A stretch of 64,000 nt of DNA from Dolomedes plantarius. Its lineage: Eukaryota; Arthropoda; Arachnida; Araneae; Dolomedidae. Position numbers and translations under genes: made by a program. The notes under the pieces were generated by a model, which saw only the letters and a program-made list of their open reading frames with translations, made no database searches and was not told where the DNA came from. The stretch is from NCBI GenBank assembly GCA_907164885.2, contig OU015500.1, positions 56,000,159-56,064,158 on the forward strand, written 5' to 3'. This document shows, piece by piece, positions 1-10,891 of this stretch (positions are counted from its first letter, which is position 1; every line of letters starts with the position of its first letter).

Positions 1-199
1 GTTGTCAAAAAAAAAATTCCATTTTTTTATATTATGCCTGCTCTAAATATTAGGATCATGTCACCTTTCATGTCGCTACACTAGCGGAAGTTAGTGATGA
101 AAAATTATAGCATTACTTTTAAAAATATCAACGGTATCATGATCACTAGTCATTTTTTTTAGATTTTTAATTTTTTTTCTAAATTTTGAAAGCCAAAAA

Positions 200-202
<3 letters not shown>
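1..202. other. AT-rich intergenic sequence
   Basis: AT-rich sequence left of the first TA tract. I see no coding signal, tRNA-like boxes or inverted repeats in it. Confidence 0.5.

Positions 203-231
<29 letters not shown>
203..231. repeat. (TA)n microsatellite
   Basis: Uninterrupted TA dinucleotides directly abutting the left end of the Tc1 element that starts at 232. The last TA (230-231) doubles as the Tc1 target duplication. Confidence 0.95.
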
Positions 232-234
<3 letters not shown>

Positions 235-1691
235 TGCTCAAAGAAATTAGGGGAGCAAGCAAAGAAATTAAGAAAACCGTGCGAGACAGCCACGTATAGG
301 CATAAAATGGATAGTACACGCATATCAATGCGCAATACAGAAAAAAGACGTAAATAAATTTGTAATTATGCTTTAATTCTTTGAAAATATGGAAAAAACC
401 TGAAGAGATGATTTTGGGCAACAATTTGGTTACATGCAAACAATAAAAAAAGTATTGTTTAGAAATGATGCAAGATTTTTAATATGACGTGTGGTCTCCT
501 CGAACAGCTAAGACTGCTGCACCATGGTCTGTTTTCCATGGATGCGATGATGTTATTGATAAGACTTTGGGGAATACTGTTCCACTCCTCAAGCTCGATT
601 GGATTCAGGTCAGGAGAGCACGCTGGTCATTCCATACGCTGTATTGTTTCAGCTTCAAGCATGTTCTCCACAAGACGAGCTGTATGCGGTCTGGAAAACA
701 AAGGAATCTCCAATGACTGCAGCGTAAGGTATGACATGAGGTCTCAGTATCTCGTCTGCATACCTTCGGGTCGTCAAAGTACCATTCCGAATGATATGCT
801 GGTCCGTACGTCCACCTATGCTGATTCCACCCCATACCATAAAACCAGGTCGTCTGTATTGTGACCTTTCACGAACGAATGTGGGGTTATTTCGAGTGCC
901 TCTTTTCCCCCATACCAAAGCACGTCGATTGTCACACTCCAGACTAAATCGGGACTCGTCTGTAAACAGCACTTGGCTCCAATCATGTTGCTCCCAATCT
1001 CGATGTTCAGCAGCCCATCTTCTTCGGGCCGCACGTTGGCGTGAGGTCACCGGAATGCAGACCATTGGCCTACGCGCATAGATACCTCCTTGATGAAGCC
1101 TATTACATACTGTTTGGCTGGACACCCTTCGTCCTGTTGCCAAGAGTAACTGTCTTTGCAGCTGAGTAGCACTGTCTGTTCTGTTTCGACGAGCTGTTAA
1201 CAGTATATACCGGTCATCAGTTGCTGTAGTGGCGTGTGGTCGCCCTTGCCCTGGCCAACGTCTAACATTCCCTGTTTCTTGGAATCGATTCCACAGCCTT
1301 ACAACGACACTTCTGGCGACTCCAACAGCGTCCGCGACACTATGTTGTGTTTGCCCGGATTCAAGTCTGCCTATAATACGCCATGCCATGGATTCTGGTA
1401 AATCACGTTTTTGAGATATTTTCAAGTCACCTTTTCTCAAAAAGAATAACTGAGCAATCGAATTTCACAGTTAAGGCAGTGAAACAGACGTTTCTGCAAC
1501 ATCCCGATTTCCCCCCTTACAACTTCCTTCTGGTTTTTGACGTCATGAACTTTGATTTGCATATGAAGTTTTCTTCTTCTGTTTCCTGCTAGGCTTTAAA
1601 TTATGCATGATTTATTTTATGTTACTTATCGGTGTAAGTATTTGCGCTATTTCGTTAAAACCATGTGCTCACATAATTGTTTTGAGCAATG
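232..1691 (-). mobile_element. Tc1-family DNA transposon, decayed
   Basis: The left end reads CACTGCTCAAAGAAATT. The right end (about 1675-1691) is its imperfect inverse, ending TTGAGCAATG. Both ends are followed by TA, the Tc1/mariner target duplication. The element is about 1.46 kb, close to a normal Tc1 length, and carries one transposase-like gene on the minus strand. Both the inverted repeats and the gene have decayed, so it cannot be autonomous. Its left end sits in a TA microsatellite; its right end does not. Confidence 0.85.
479..1440 (-). pseudogene. Tc1 transposase pseudogene
   Basis: Transposase that would cut and rejoin DNA at TA sites. The open part (655-1440) starts with a two-part helix-turn-helix region (VADAVGVARSVVVRLWNRF, then a GRP-type hinge) and reaches the first catalytic Asp in LFTDESRF, then MVWGGIS. 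At about 690 a short deletion removes the segment that normally holds the second catalytic Asp (expected FQDNA; here FQ runs straight into bases encoding RPHTAR in another frame). After the shift, PARSPDLNPIE, which includes the third catalytic residue, is readable. A second deletion then joins it to the C-terminal tail, which has one more frameshift and stops at 479-481. Frameshifts, deletions and the lost Asp make it certainly inactive. The family call is secure from the motifs. Confidence 0.85.
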
Positions 1692-2340
1692 TATATTCCC
1701 ATTTTTGTACTCGGAATGTTTGTTTCACTAACTTCTACAACAAGTTACAAGACTAAATTACATAGTAGACCTAATATATACTACACTCTATGTAATTGCC
1801 AGAGATATTTTCTTTGTTTAGCAAAATTACAATCCGCTGGTCATTTTATCTACAAAAAGCGTTTTATTTGATGTAAGATATCAGTAAATGTTATTATACA
1901 ACACAAATGCTTATTGTGTATTTATTTCTATCTAAAATTTCATCACAGTATATACCGGTCAATTTCATCAAAATAGAGATCGGGTCGGATTCGACCCAAC
2001 TGCACCATCTATCTCGTCTAAAACTACTGTACTGTTTGAGGGTTAAAAATGTAGTGTTTAGCAAACAGAACATGATTTTTAAACATAGTGGGAAACATCA
2101 TGCACACCACACGGCGTTTTACTTACGCTCGTTACAAGTAACACGAAACATATGAATTAACAACACAAACTAAAATACTTTTAAAGTTAACAACCAGCAA
2201 CGGCTGTAAATTGCCTATTCTAGCTGCCTGACATCACACTCAAATGAATTTTTTTTTACAGGTGCTCTCAAATTGTTATATCTGTGACATATTGCTGGCC
2301 GAAATTGCGACAGAACAGTAGTCTAGTGAAAAGAGGACAT
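1692..2340. other. Intergenic, no gene seen
   Basis: AT-rich sequence with no supported coding region. The short open frames have no recognisable motifs. A small GGGTCG...CGACCC hairpin lies near 1982-1997. Confidence 0.5.
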
Positions 2341-2341
2341 A

Positions 2342-2545
2342 GTCGTCCTGTGGCTAAGTGGTTAAGGCATCAGATTTCCACGCCGGGGACGCGGGTTCGA
2401 TTCCCGCTTAAGACTTGGTTGTACTCTGGGGAACCGGTCAGTCTTCCGCCTGCAAAAGGAATGGGTTGCAGCCCCGTCTAAAGAGGGGAGCTGCAACCCA
2501 TTGTCCATCGCCCGTGTCATTGTTTGTTAATAAAAATTCTTGTGT
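2342..2545 (+). repeat. tRNA-derived SINE, family A
   Basis: A tRNA-like head holds an RNA polymerase III box A (TGGCTAAGTGG, 2351-2361) and box B (GGTTCGATTCC, 2394-2404) at normal tRNA spacing. The T-arm is perfect (GCGGG/CCCGC), but the acceptor and anticodon stems pair poorly. A tRNA-unrelated body follows, with a short inverted repeat (GGGTTGCAGCC... and ...AGCTGCAACCC). This fits a SINE better than a working tRNA gene. The 3' end, near 2540, is estimated. Confidence 0.6.
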
Positions 2546-2848
2546 GATTTGTATTTTTATTTCCTTGTATTCATATGTACACCGGACTGGGGTGTAATGT
2601 CGTCAGACCCTAGGGAGACTAAGAAAAATATATCAGGATATACCAAGAGGTAATAAAAAAATTTTGCATATCATAACATTGCAAATTCTTCAACGGATTA
2701 CATATTCTTTTGTTCTAGAAAGTGTTGAATATATAACAGAAAATATGGAATAAAAGATACCTTTTAATTTTTTGATGGAATAAATAAACAATAATAAAAA
2801 TTCCAGAATATACCCTTTAGCCACCATTTAGTACCCTTTACCTTAGAA
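2546..2848. other. Intergenic, no gene seen
   Basis: AT-rich spacer with no coding or structural signal that I can support. Confidence 0.4.
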
Positions 2849-2922
2849 GAGTTTAAGTATTGTTTAAAACATGGAAATGTCATTCACACGTTTTCATGTT
2901 TTAAACAATATTTAAACTGTAA
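2849..2922. repeat. Left flank of a dispersed repeat holding the Harbinger
   Basis: A hairpin-forming stretch (TTTAAGTATTGTTTAAAACATG near 2850, and its inverse near 2900-2919). It continues on the far side of the Harbinger element at 4153-4265. A second, uninterrupted copy of the same repeat is at about 5508-5665. The TAA at 2920-2922 is the left target duplication. Confidence 0.7.
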
Positions 2923-4152
2923 GGTCACCCGCACACGGGTCGTCTCGTATTCGGCTCGAACTCGAAGCGAGATGTGCGTCTTGTATGAACTATGCGAAGT
3001 CTACCCGCACACGGGTCGGATCGTACTCGAAGTTGTTTTATCTCGAATTCGAAGCGGGATGACGAATTCATTTTTTCTCAGTAAGTTGAATGTCTTCGAC
3101 GTGCAAAGTACAAAACTTCTTGTTTTTATTTGTTTAAAATGAGTAGCTCCAATGATGATGAGGACATTCTTATGTTATATTGGTACCGTAAGGTAAAAAG
3201 GAGAAGGTTTCGGAGGAGAGTACAAATACATCCGTACTTGGAACGGAATTTTCACCATCGGTTGTTTGTTGCGCCACATTAATTACAAGAAAGTGATGCA
3301 AAATTTTTAGCATTCTATAGAATGTCAAAAGAATATAAAAAAAATTCAGTTCGGTATATTTTAATGTTATAAAAATACATTTTTTTTGTTAATTATAAAA
3401 TTATTTGAATTTTCGTTTTCAATTGGAGTTATAAATGCATATAATTTTTAAGGTACAAAAGTTTATGCTAAGCTCTTGCGTTTGTGTAGGTCAGACGGTG
3501 GGACTCAGGTACCAATCACCACGACAAAGTCCAGGCTTTGACATTTTGTCATCAAAACTAAAAACATATTTTTTATGTTTACTGATTTGAAAAATTAAAT
3601 ATATTGAATTTCGCTCTGTGTTTTGTATTCGATTATTATTATTTTTTATGTATTCAATAAGAATAGATTTCGTGAAATTGTAATAAGATTTTGTAATGAA
3701 TGATTGTAATAAGTTTTGTAATTAATAAAGAAATACTATAATGCAATAATTTTTTTAACTAAACTATGCAACATTAATAAAGTTTGTAATTAAATACATT
3801 ACCTGTCAAGTTGACTTCTCGTGAAACTCCATTTCACGCTTTTTCTGTACACTTTTCTAGAATATTCACAGAGCGCGTGATCATAAAGCTCCTAGTGTTC
3901 TTCCTCTTATCCTACAAATTTAATGTGGGACACTTCCATTGATAATCGAAAATTCCTTTCTTCACGCTCGATTTTTCCGTTCCAAACAGTTCGAGTGAAA
4001 CGAGGCGAGTACGAATCGAGACCCCTTCGACTTCAAGCCGATTGCAAATCGCCCCGTTAGTGGAGTCTCATTCAATTGCGCAGAAAGTTGAGTGGTGGGA
4101 AAAATCGCATCGAGTTCGAGCCGAGTGCGAGACAACCCGTGTGCGGATGGCC
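2923..4152 (+). mobile_element. PIF/Harbinger DNA transposon, non-autonomous
   Basis: The left terminus begins GGTCACCCGCACACGGGTCG and the right terminus ends GTGTGCGGATGGCC, an imperfect inverse. The terminal inverted repeats extend about 45 bp and include the TCGAGTTCGAGCCGAGT stretch near 4105. TAA lies immediately outside each end (2920-2922 and 4153-4155), the 3-bp TWA-type duplication of the PIF/Harbinger superfamily. An inner repeat of ACCCGCACACGGGTCG lies at about 3003. At 1230 bp it is too short to encode both Harbinger proteins, but it keeps a piece of the transposase N-terminus. A related unfilled copy of the target near 5.5 kb supports both ends. Confidence 0.85.
3139..3360 (+). 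pseudogene. Harbinger transposase N-terminal remnant
   Basis: From ATG 3139 the frame reads MSSSNDDEDILML, then an arginine-rich run (RRRFRRRVQ) and IHPYLERN, and meets a TAA at 3280-3282. The same frame then continues ESDAKFLAFYRMSKEY. The acidic start, the basic patch, the [VI]HPYL motif and FYRMS are the usual order at the N-terminus of HARBI1-type nucleases. The DDE catalytic core is absent, so this is a fragment left by an internal deletion. The call rests on motif order recalled from the family, not on a search. Confidence 0.7.
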
Positions 4153-4265
4153 TAAAAGTTTTTATGATATACCGATATAGAGGTAAGAATAAAAATTATT
4201 GTTTTAAAATTTCACTATCAATTAACTAGATTTAGCTACTTTAATAAACTGGAAGATTGTTAATA
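4153..4265. repeat. Right flank of the Harbinger-interrupted repeat
   Basis: Starts with the TAA target duplication. It matches 5550-5660 closely (TTTTATGATATACC versus TTTTATGATTTACC, then AATAAAAATTATT, TTTAGCTACTTTA and AAACTGGAA-ATTGT). Confidence 0.7.
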
Positions 4266-4273
4266 TGAGCTGT

Positions 4274-4307
4274 CTGGGCATAAACTCTCAAAAGAGTTTA
4301 CGCCCAG
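4274..4307. repeat. Hairpin, 15-bp arms
   Basis: Arms 4274-4288 (CTGGGCATAAACTCT) and 4293-4307 (AGAGTTTACGCCCAG) pair with one mismatch around a 4-nt loop. Function unknown; it may be a MITE remnant. Confidence 0.7.
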
Positions 4308-4427
4308 AGCGTCAGTTTACAATTACACTGATGACCAAAAATCCCGTTAAAAATGGTAAATATAAATTAAAGAATCTACCAATAAAGGGAATATCAACAC
4401 TCTTTCTATGTGTTTTCCAAAAAACAA

Positions 4428-4470
4428 ATATAAGGTTGTCTTTTCAAAATTTTTAAAGACAACCTTATAT
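4428..4470. repeat. Perfect 16-bp inverted repeat
   Basis: ATATAAGGTTGTCTTT (4428-4443) and its exact inverse (4455-4470) flank an 11-nt spacer. It lies about 120 bp from the 4274 hairpin. It is not obviously the end of a known element. Confidence 0.8.
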
Positions 4471-5507
4471 TAGTTTATTCCTTATCATTTTAATCATTTT
4501 AATGCACTCATTTGTTTTGATTTTTTTACGCACTACTTTTTAAAATGTGACATCAAGGGTTTTACACTAAAAAATGTTCGTAGTAAAATATCCATCATAA
4601 AAATTTTATCCTAGTAACTTTATTTTTTACATTGTGATAAAATAAATAAAACTATGAAAAATATTCAATTTCATTTTCTGCTCTTTCTGGGATGTTTATG
4701 ACAAAAGGCCGTATTTGCAGTGAATTCTTTCATATAGTTTTCAATTTCCCCCACAATCGTTTGTTCACATCAAAAATTTCTTTGCACATACGCTTCGTTT
4801 TGGTGTCAAGGGGACTATAAAAATATAGTTCAAATACAATATTCCTTTTGCTATCAGTTTCAAAGAGCCGGCAATGGTACTTGAGAATAATATGACTTTT
4901 TTTTAAAAGCATTCTTATTCCCTGAGAATTTGATTTTGCAGCCTTCGGCATTTTTTGGAGGATAAATACATATAATGTAAAATGAACTCATTTCCCATGA
5001 GAGATTTCCCTTGAACATTTTATGGGGAAAATTTCCGATAAATACTAAAATGGTGAAAAACTCTGATGATAATTTTACAGTAATAAGCTTTTTGTCACCA
5101 GCTAAAACCGTTTATCGATAAGTGTTTATTGCAATCGAATAAATAAATTCTGTTGTGCTAATATTTAAGATATTTCAGCGTATTAATAAAATTTTCTAGA
5201 AAAAAGGAAATTACATCACTGAGACATGATACAAATTGGAGAGATGAAAATTGTAAATTTGTAACAAATGGATAAACTGATAGAAAAATGTCAGATTTTA
5301 GTCAATGATATTTCGATTTGATAAATTGCGTATGATATTTATTATAAGATATAGGAATACATTTAATGGAAAGTAAAAAATTAAATTTCATATACCCTAT
5401 GTTTAATTCAATTTTTAAAAATATTTATATTCTGATGTACAGAATAATCTTATTTTTTCGCTTTTAATATTTATCAACACCCAACTATTAAAATCTGTTT
5501 GTCTTTC
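4471..5507. other. Intergenic, one unplaced short ORF
   Basis: AT-rich, with no recognised family. A 73-codon minus-strand frame (4730-4951) starts MPKAAKSNSQG and is basic. It has no motif I know and no neighbouring coding sequence, so I do not call it a gene. Confidence 0.4.
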
Positions 5508-5665
5508 ACACATTTTCATGCTTTAAACAATACTTAAACTGGAAAATATTTTATGATTTACCGACATAGAGATAACAATAAAAATTATTATTTAAAAATT
5601 TCACTAACAATTAATTAGATTTAGCTACTTTATTAAACTGGAATATTGTCAATATGAACTGTATC
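5508..5665. repeat. Uninterrupted copy of the Harbinger target repeat
   Basis: Reads CACACATTTTCATGCTTTAA and so on through AACTGG to TTTTATGATTTACC with no insertion. At the matching position in the 2.9-4.2 kb copy the Harbinger element and a duplicated TAA are present. This is a paralogous empty site, not an allelic one. Confidence 0.75.
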
Positions 5666-5769
5666 TAATAATGGAGAATAAAGACATAATGACAATTTGG
5701 AATCTGTTAGAGTTAATACCTAAATCGGGCCCAATTGTATTAAATATTTGTCTAATTTTTTCTATCTAT

Positions 5770-6000
<231 letters not shown>

Positions 6001-6006
<6 letters not shown>

Positions 6007-6100
6007 GGTCGTTCGCACTTTATGGAAACGATTTTGATAGTTATGTTTTATGTATAAATGCCATAATTTTTGCAGCGATTTGCTTCTGTCTGATAGCCAT
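6001..6100 (+). mobile_element. Solo terminus of a mariner-like element
   Basis: Begins ACAGAAGGTCGTTCGCACTT, then GGAAACGATTTTG. This matches the left end of the mariner at 58555 (CAGAGACTGTTCGCACATTC, then AGACGATTTTG) at the same distance from a TA tract. I find no transposase or opposite terminus nearby, so it is a truncated or internally deleted copy. The right limit is arbitrary. Confidence 0.5.
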
Positions 6101-6595
6101 GGTTCTTGACAATAGATCTAGCTCGAATTTTCAACGAAAGTAAACTTTGTCTTAGCAGTGTCATGTCAGTTTTATCCCATTCCCAAAAAATGAAAATTTA
6201 TCAAATTAACCGATTTGTTTAATTATTCCCAACTCGTAATGGCAAATGTAATAAATATCATGACTGATTGAGCCAGTAGAATACAGTGCAGTTTTTTGAG
6301 TAGTTACTAGTCAGATGGATATTTTTTCGGTGGACACTATGACGTGTGAGGTCTCGAATAACAATATTTTATAACTTTCAATTAAAAAGTCAATAAATGG
6401 TTATTTTAAGTCACATGGAAGTAGCCTGAACGAAATGTGAATAAGGAACCGATAGGTGTTGTCAAATGAAAGATATACATTTATTTTGAACTTATACAAA
6501 ACAGTTACATATAAAAGAACTAATCCCATATTCTAGGGAAAAAAACACTAAATAACGTTAAATTCTACTACTACAAATTATTAAATATTTTAAGT
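6101..6595. other. Intergenic, no gene seen
   Basis: No supported feature between the mariner terminus and the end of the KRBA2-like pseudogene. Confidence 0.4.
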
Positions 6596-7839
6596 TTAAT
6601 TATTTAGACATATTAGAGTGTTATGGCATTTAGAATTACAAATTTTACCAGAATTGTTTTTACATTTGCACTTATAAGACTCGCATTATCCCTTGCAAAC
6701 ACATCGCTGATATCCCTGATCTCCAGAAAGAGATGATTTTCTAACACATTATCGAAGTGATATTGCTAGATCTGGAACATCGTGAAGCAAAATATTTTTT
6801 TCTTCACAAATTGTGAACTGATTTCTGGTATACAACTGGGAAAGTCTTCCTTGTTTCGTTCCTAACTTATAAAACTCTTCATTTTAAACTTTAAATATCA
6901 CCGCTTATAAATTTCATGGATCACTTCTTGTTCTTTCAACGTCTGGAACTCGTTTCATTATGTAACCAACTTTACCAGAAGGAAATATAAGATTTTTTAA
7001 ACTTTCATCGTTTTCTTTGTCTGTGATTCTAAATCTTCTTGAACACTCATTTTATGTTTTCTTACTTGTTCTTGTCTGCTTAAAATATCTGTTTGGATTA
7101 AAAAGACCGCTGCTTCATCCTCTTACCGAGTCTCAAAATTAATTTCAGGTGAAGTGTCATTTTGCGATAGATCGTTATTGTCCATATTACGATCATCTTC
7201 TATTTCGTCATTGGTGTTTTCGGAAGCGTTATTAACTGTCTCGATTAAAGCCTGGAGCTCTTCTTCAGTTTTAATATGTTCAATAGAGTCATTCTGGAGA
7301 GAAGACGTTTTCAAGCCTAATTTTACAGGAATACCAAACATTGTTTTATAAGGAGTACACTTGATGCCTCCATAAAACGCTCTATTTTTCATAAGATGCA
7401 CAAAGCATAACCATTCGAACCATTTACTAGTTTCATTGCTTTCCAACCAAGAACTTAGCATATTTTCAATATCTTGGTTTTCAAGCTGGACCGAACCTTG
7501 AGTTTGGCTCTCAGGTTTTCCATCCACAATTTTCAGATCCGGCAACATTGCAAAAGCTTCTTCGTTTTTGTTACCAAACTCACCGTCATTGTCATTTTGC
7601 AGTACACTGGGGGCTCCAAATATAGTAAAAATATCAATTAGGCGATATGCAACCTCAACTGCACGTTTGCTTCTTAAGATACGCAACTGTACAAACTTCG
7701 TCAAATGGTCTTGATGGACAAATATGAAGTCATTATCTGGTTGTGACTGCATGCCAATTAGGTCTACTTGGCATCTCTTGAAAGACCATTGGCCTAACAA
7801 CAAGTGATTTCTTTGGTACCTTGTCTTTTTTTGACAACT
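6596..7839 (-). pseudogene. KRBA2-like integrase gene, C-terminal part
   Basis: Minus-strand remnant of an intronless gene with a retroviral-type integrase core, like KRBA2/SCAND3 relatives that are multi-copy in arthropods. In order: KKDKVPKKSLVVRP (frame entering at about 7830); a frameshift near 7755; integrase core with the first Asp in QVDLIGMQ and the second in LQNDND. The third acidic position is altered: QGSVQLEN where the family has a Glu two residues after GS. Then come the MKNRAFYGGIKCTPY and MFGIPVKLG motifs. After a stop near 7123 the tail is still readable with interruptions (FYKLGTKQGRLSQLYTRNQF, then a Cys-rich end with CKCK and KCHNTLIC), ending at stop 6596-6598. It is broken by frameshifts, stops and the LTR insertion at about 7840. 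The N-terminal part is at 12388-12640. Confidence 0.8.
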
Positions 7840-8269
7840 TATAGAGATTTCTTAGGGGCACTCTACTTGAATTGGATACAAACACAGTTTATACATGAAA
7901 CAAAGTTTATTTAATTCGTTGAGCATGTAGATTTTGCTTTACAACAATAAGCATACGTACTACTTGTACGGATATATAAATACAGCTTTCAAAAACAACA
8001 TATTTTTCAATACTCACGAACAGTAAGTCAACCAGCAGTTCTGCCACGTAAACCTTGGGCCCCCTAAGCACTTGGAGCAGCTTACCTCGTAGCTCCCTCT
8101 CACTTCGTAGCATTTCTTAGCTCGCTTATCTATCAACTTTCTCTTTAATAAAGCTTCATGGTATTTATACCAAGCGCGTATGCCGAAACTAGCATATCTC
8201 AAGCAGCTTCTTTAATTTTTTCACTCAAAAGTTCGATTCTTGTGAATCGAATCTTATGTATACGTTACA
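7840..8269 (-). repeat. 3' LTR of the gag-only LTR element
   Basis: Matches 11972-12387 along its length with scattered substitutions and small indels (GGGCACTSTACTTGAATTGG near one end, ATAAGATTCGATTCAC near the other). Read on the minus strand it begins TGTAACGTATAC and is preceded by a purine-rich tract (GAGGGAGGCC), as expected for a polypurine tract beside a 3' LTR. The inner edge is firm; the outer edge at 7840 is set by where homology to the other LTR stops. Confidence 0.8.
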
Positions 8270-8808
8270 TTGGCCTCCCTCAAAATAAAAAATTAGGTAA
8301 CTGAGGTCTGAACGGCTTCAGTTAACTAATTGAAAACGCGTGCTGGTCTGAATTTTTACATAATGGGTGTTAAAGCTAAAATAACCTTCCACACGTTGTG
8401 TGGGGGAAACACGCCACACCCATTTTACAAAACTAACCCCGAAGGATCCAGGTAACACCCAGTGGATTTGCAGAGTTGCGGATACTGGGCTGGCCAACTG
8501 CGTCCTAGAAAATCTATTTTAGTTAAAAGTGTCAACACAATTGCACAGCATGACATTTTTTGACTGTTTGTAGCTGCTCTCCCATAATTCATAATGCACA
8601 TGTGTTATGTTTTGTGAAGTTAGTACATTCGTTAGTTAATTATTATATTATGCAGTATGTATTTTTTTTTCTATTCACTACATGTCCCCTTCAAAAAATT
8701 ATAAAACAACAGTATGCCATTTGTTTTTCATTGGTGACCCCTTTCCTCTCAAAATTTTTTCACAGCATATACACTGGGGAACTTCAAACCTATTTGGTTT
8801 TAATTTTA
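8270..8808 (-). other. 3' untranslated part of the gag-only element
   Basis: Non-coding internal region between the gag remnant and the 3' LTR. It includes the polypurine tract next to the LTR and a short inverted motif (GGGTGTT near 8366, AACACCC near 8455). Confidence 0.5.
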
Positions 8809-10827
8809 TTAAAGGGTGGGAGTTAGAATAAGAAAATTGATACAAGACTTGTTCATGAAGGCAGCAACTTCGTTGCACCAGTCTGTCCATTCCGTGGAAC
8901 CTCTCTTGATGGTCGCAGTCCTAGTAAAGGTGTTCTTTGACCTTGTGGACATTCTTCGTGCAGCAGGTCGTTGGTCCTGAGACGCTGATTCGGTTTGACG
9001 ATGGACAGGAGATCTCTTGGGAGGAGGCCAACCTTGCTGGGTGGCTGATATCTCCCGCCTCCTATACTTGTACAAAGTACCTTCAGAATTGTCATCTTTT
9101 CTTTTGATAACCTTCTGTACCTTATCAGCGACACAATAATCCTTTGATGGAGTTTTTGTAGTGCACACTTTTCTTCGTACTTTTGCTTCTATCGGTATTC
9201 GATTTTAATGCAGATTCTTTTTATCAAACTTATACGCCGCACCAACGTGTTCAGTTACTCGATTTATCTCGCCACTTATGATACGTTTACAATTTGGTTC
9301 GGTGCTTGTTTCAAGTTTTTCAACAACCTGACTCTGTTTTTCATATTGATGCTTATTCGACCTATTGTTTACCGACTTAATTACTTCAGTATTAGCAGTT
9401 TTAATGCTGGAACCTGAAGGCGTTTTTTCCCGTTTTTTATCACCCTTATCCTTAGTTTTATCCTCTTTTGACGAAAGTCTCTTTGAAACTTGCGACATCA
9501 GAATCGTTATCATTTAAATTCTTTAAAACTTCTTCAGTTTTAGGAAGATTATGCTTTTCATATTAGTGCGTTTTAATGCTAACTACGTCTACAACTTCCG
9601 AAACATCAGCTTAACTACTCACAGTATAGCTGTGTTTCAAACTTCCTACCTGATTCTCAGTCTGGTTTTCATGCACTTTATTTAAGACCATATTATCAAC
9701 CTGGTCTACAGCATCCTCATTCGGCTGGGAACTTGAAACGATAACATCATTACCTAGCGAGTTCCTACTATTTTCGTCAACTGATAGGTGTTCACTAACT
9801 CCCGTAACACACAATTCGTCATCTACTAAATTTCCTTCATTAACAGATGTGTGAATATCATCTAATATATCAGGTATAACATTAATACAAGTATCAGAAG
9901 ATTCATTTTCTAAACCACTAGCATTAGTATCGGCACTACTTCCAGAAATGTGCACTGGAGTTACCACATTATTCCAGCTAGACTCACTTTCATTATAAGC
10001 CACAAAAATACCCCGACTTTCACTATTTTCAAAATAATGATTACTGGTCGGACAGGTTAATACATTTGACCTCATAGTTTCAACAGGTTGAACCATATCA
10101 TGTGAAACAACTTGCCAGTGTACGTAAGGTGCTTGCATATTATTTACTTTAAGTGCACTAATTTCATTGTAACGCCGTGAGCTTCTATTATTTGGCCCTC
10201 GATACTGGTTTCGCTGTTGGTTTGAAACTCGCGAAAAATTTTGGCGGGGGGAATAACACTTCTCGTACCTGAGTGAGGGTAAGGGGTAGCAAAGAAATGC
10301 TTATTGTCATGTTTAGACAAAGCTTTAAGGAGGGTAGCCTTGCTTGTAATATTTTGAATGTCCAAAAAATCTTGAACACTTGGATTCAAACTTTGGATAA
10401 CTATTTTTAAGATTACCACTTCCGTCACCCCTTCTAAATATTCCTCACACTTGGAAATCTTTTCCATAGCAAAATCTAACGCAGACTGACCTTCACGTTG
10501 CCTTAGCGAATAAATTTCTGCTTCAATTTGACTTTGATTAAAGGTCTTTGGAAAAACGCTAAGAAACTGTTGCTTGAATGACAAATAGTCAGAAATCAGA
10601 TTACTGCTTTGCATACACGTGTACCACCGATATGCACTACCCCTTAAAGCGGCTAGAACAATTTTAAGTTTCTTCCCCTCAAGAGTGCAATGTTGTTGAA
10701 AGTAATACTCAATTTTCTTTATAAATTGAATTGAGGGGCCGCCTTTGAATGTGGCTCCGAATGGCGCAAATTGCTGAACCATAATCATCCCAGATAAATT
10801 TTCATCAGGGTTTTGTCTTAAATACAT
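8809..10827 (-). pseudogene. Gag-like protein, frameshifted
   Basis: Structural (capsid-type) protein of the LTR element. From ATG 10827 an open stretch runs to 10144 and contains a retrotransposon Gag fold signature (FKGGPSIQFIKKIEYYFQQH, then LRGSAYRWY, then QFLSVFP and REGQSALDFA). A frameshift leads into 9611-10138, an acidic, Ser/Asn-rich segment. A second shift returns to the original frame for 9513-8809, a Lys/Arg-rich tail with a single in-frame TAA at 9205-9207 (NLH, stop, NRIPIEAK). I therefore read one protein of roughly 670 residues with two frameshifts and one stop. No zinc knuckle is obvious. Homologues of the tail are unknown to me. Confidence 0.65.
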
Positions 10828-10891
10828 TTTCAAATAGTATATAAATACTTGCAACAATTTTATCAATATAAGTACACAGTACATAGTTTAA

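Noticed and set aside
203..439. 78-codon minus-strand frame ending in an Ile-Tyr run
   Set aside because: Half TA repeat, half Tc1 inverted repeat; no coding signal.
2344..2414. Possible functional tRNA gene
   Set aside because: Box A, box B and the T-arm are good, but acceptor and anticodon stems do not pair, and a SINE-like body follows. The heads at 24530 and 44020 were rejected as tRNA genes for the same reason.
4730..4951. 73-codon basic minus-strand frame starting MPKAAKSN
   Set aside because: No family recognised and no supporting context; noted only as part of the intergenic stretch.
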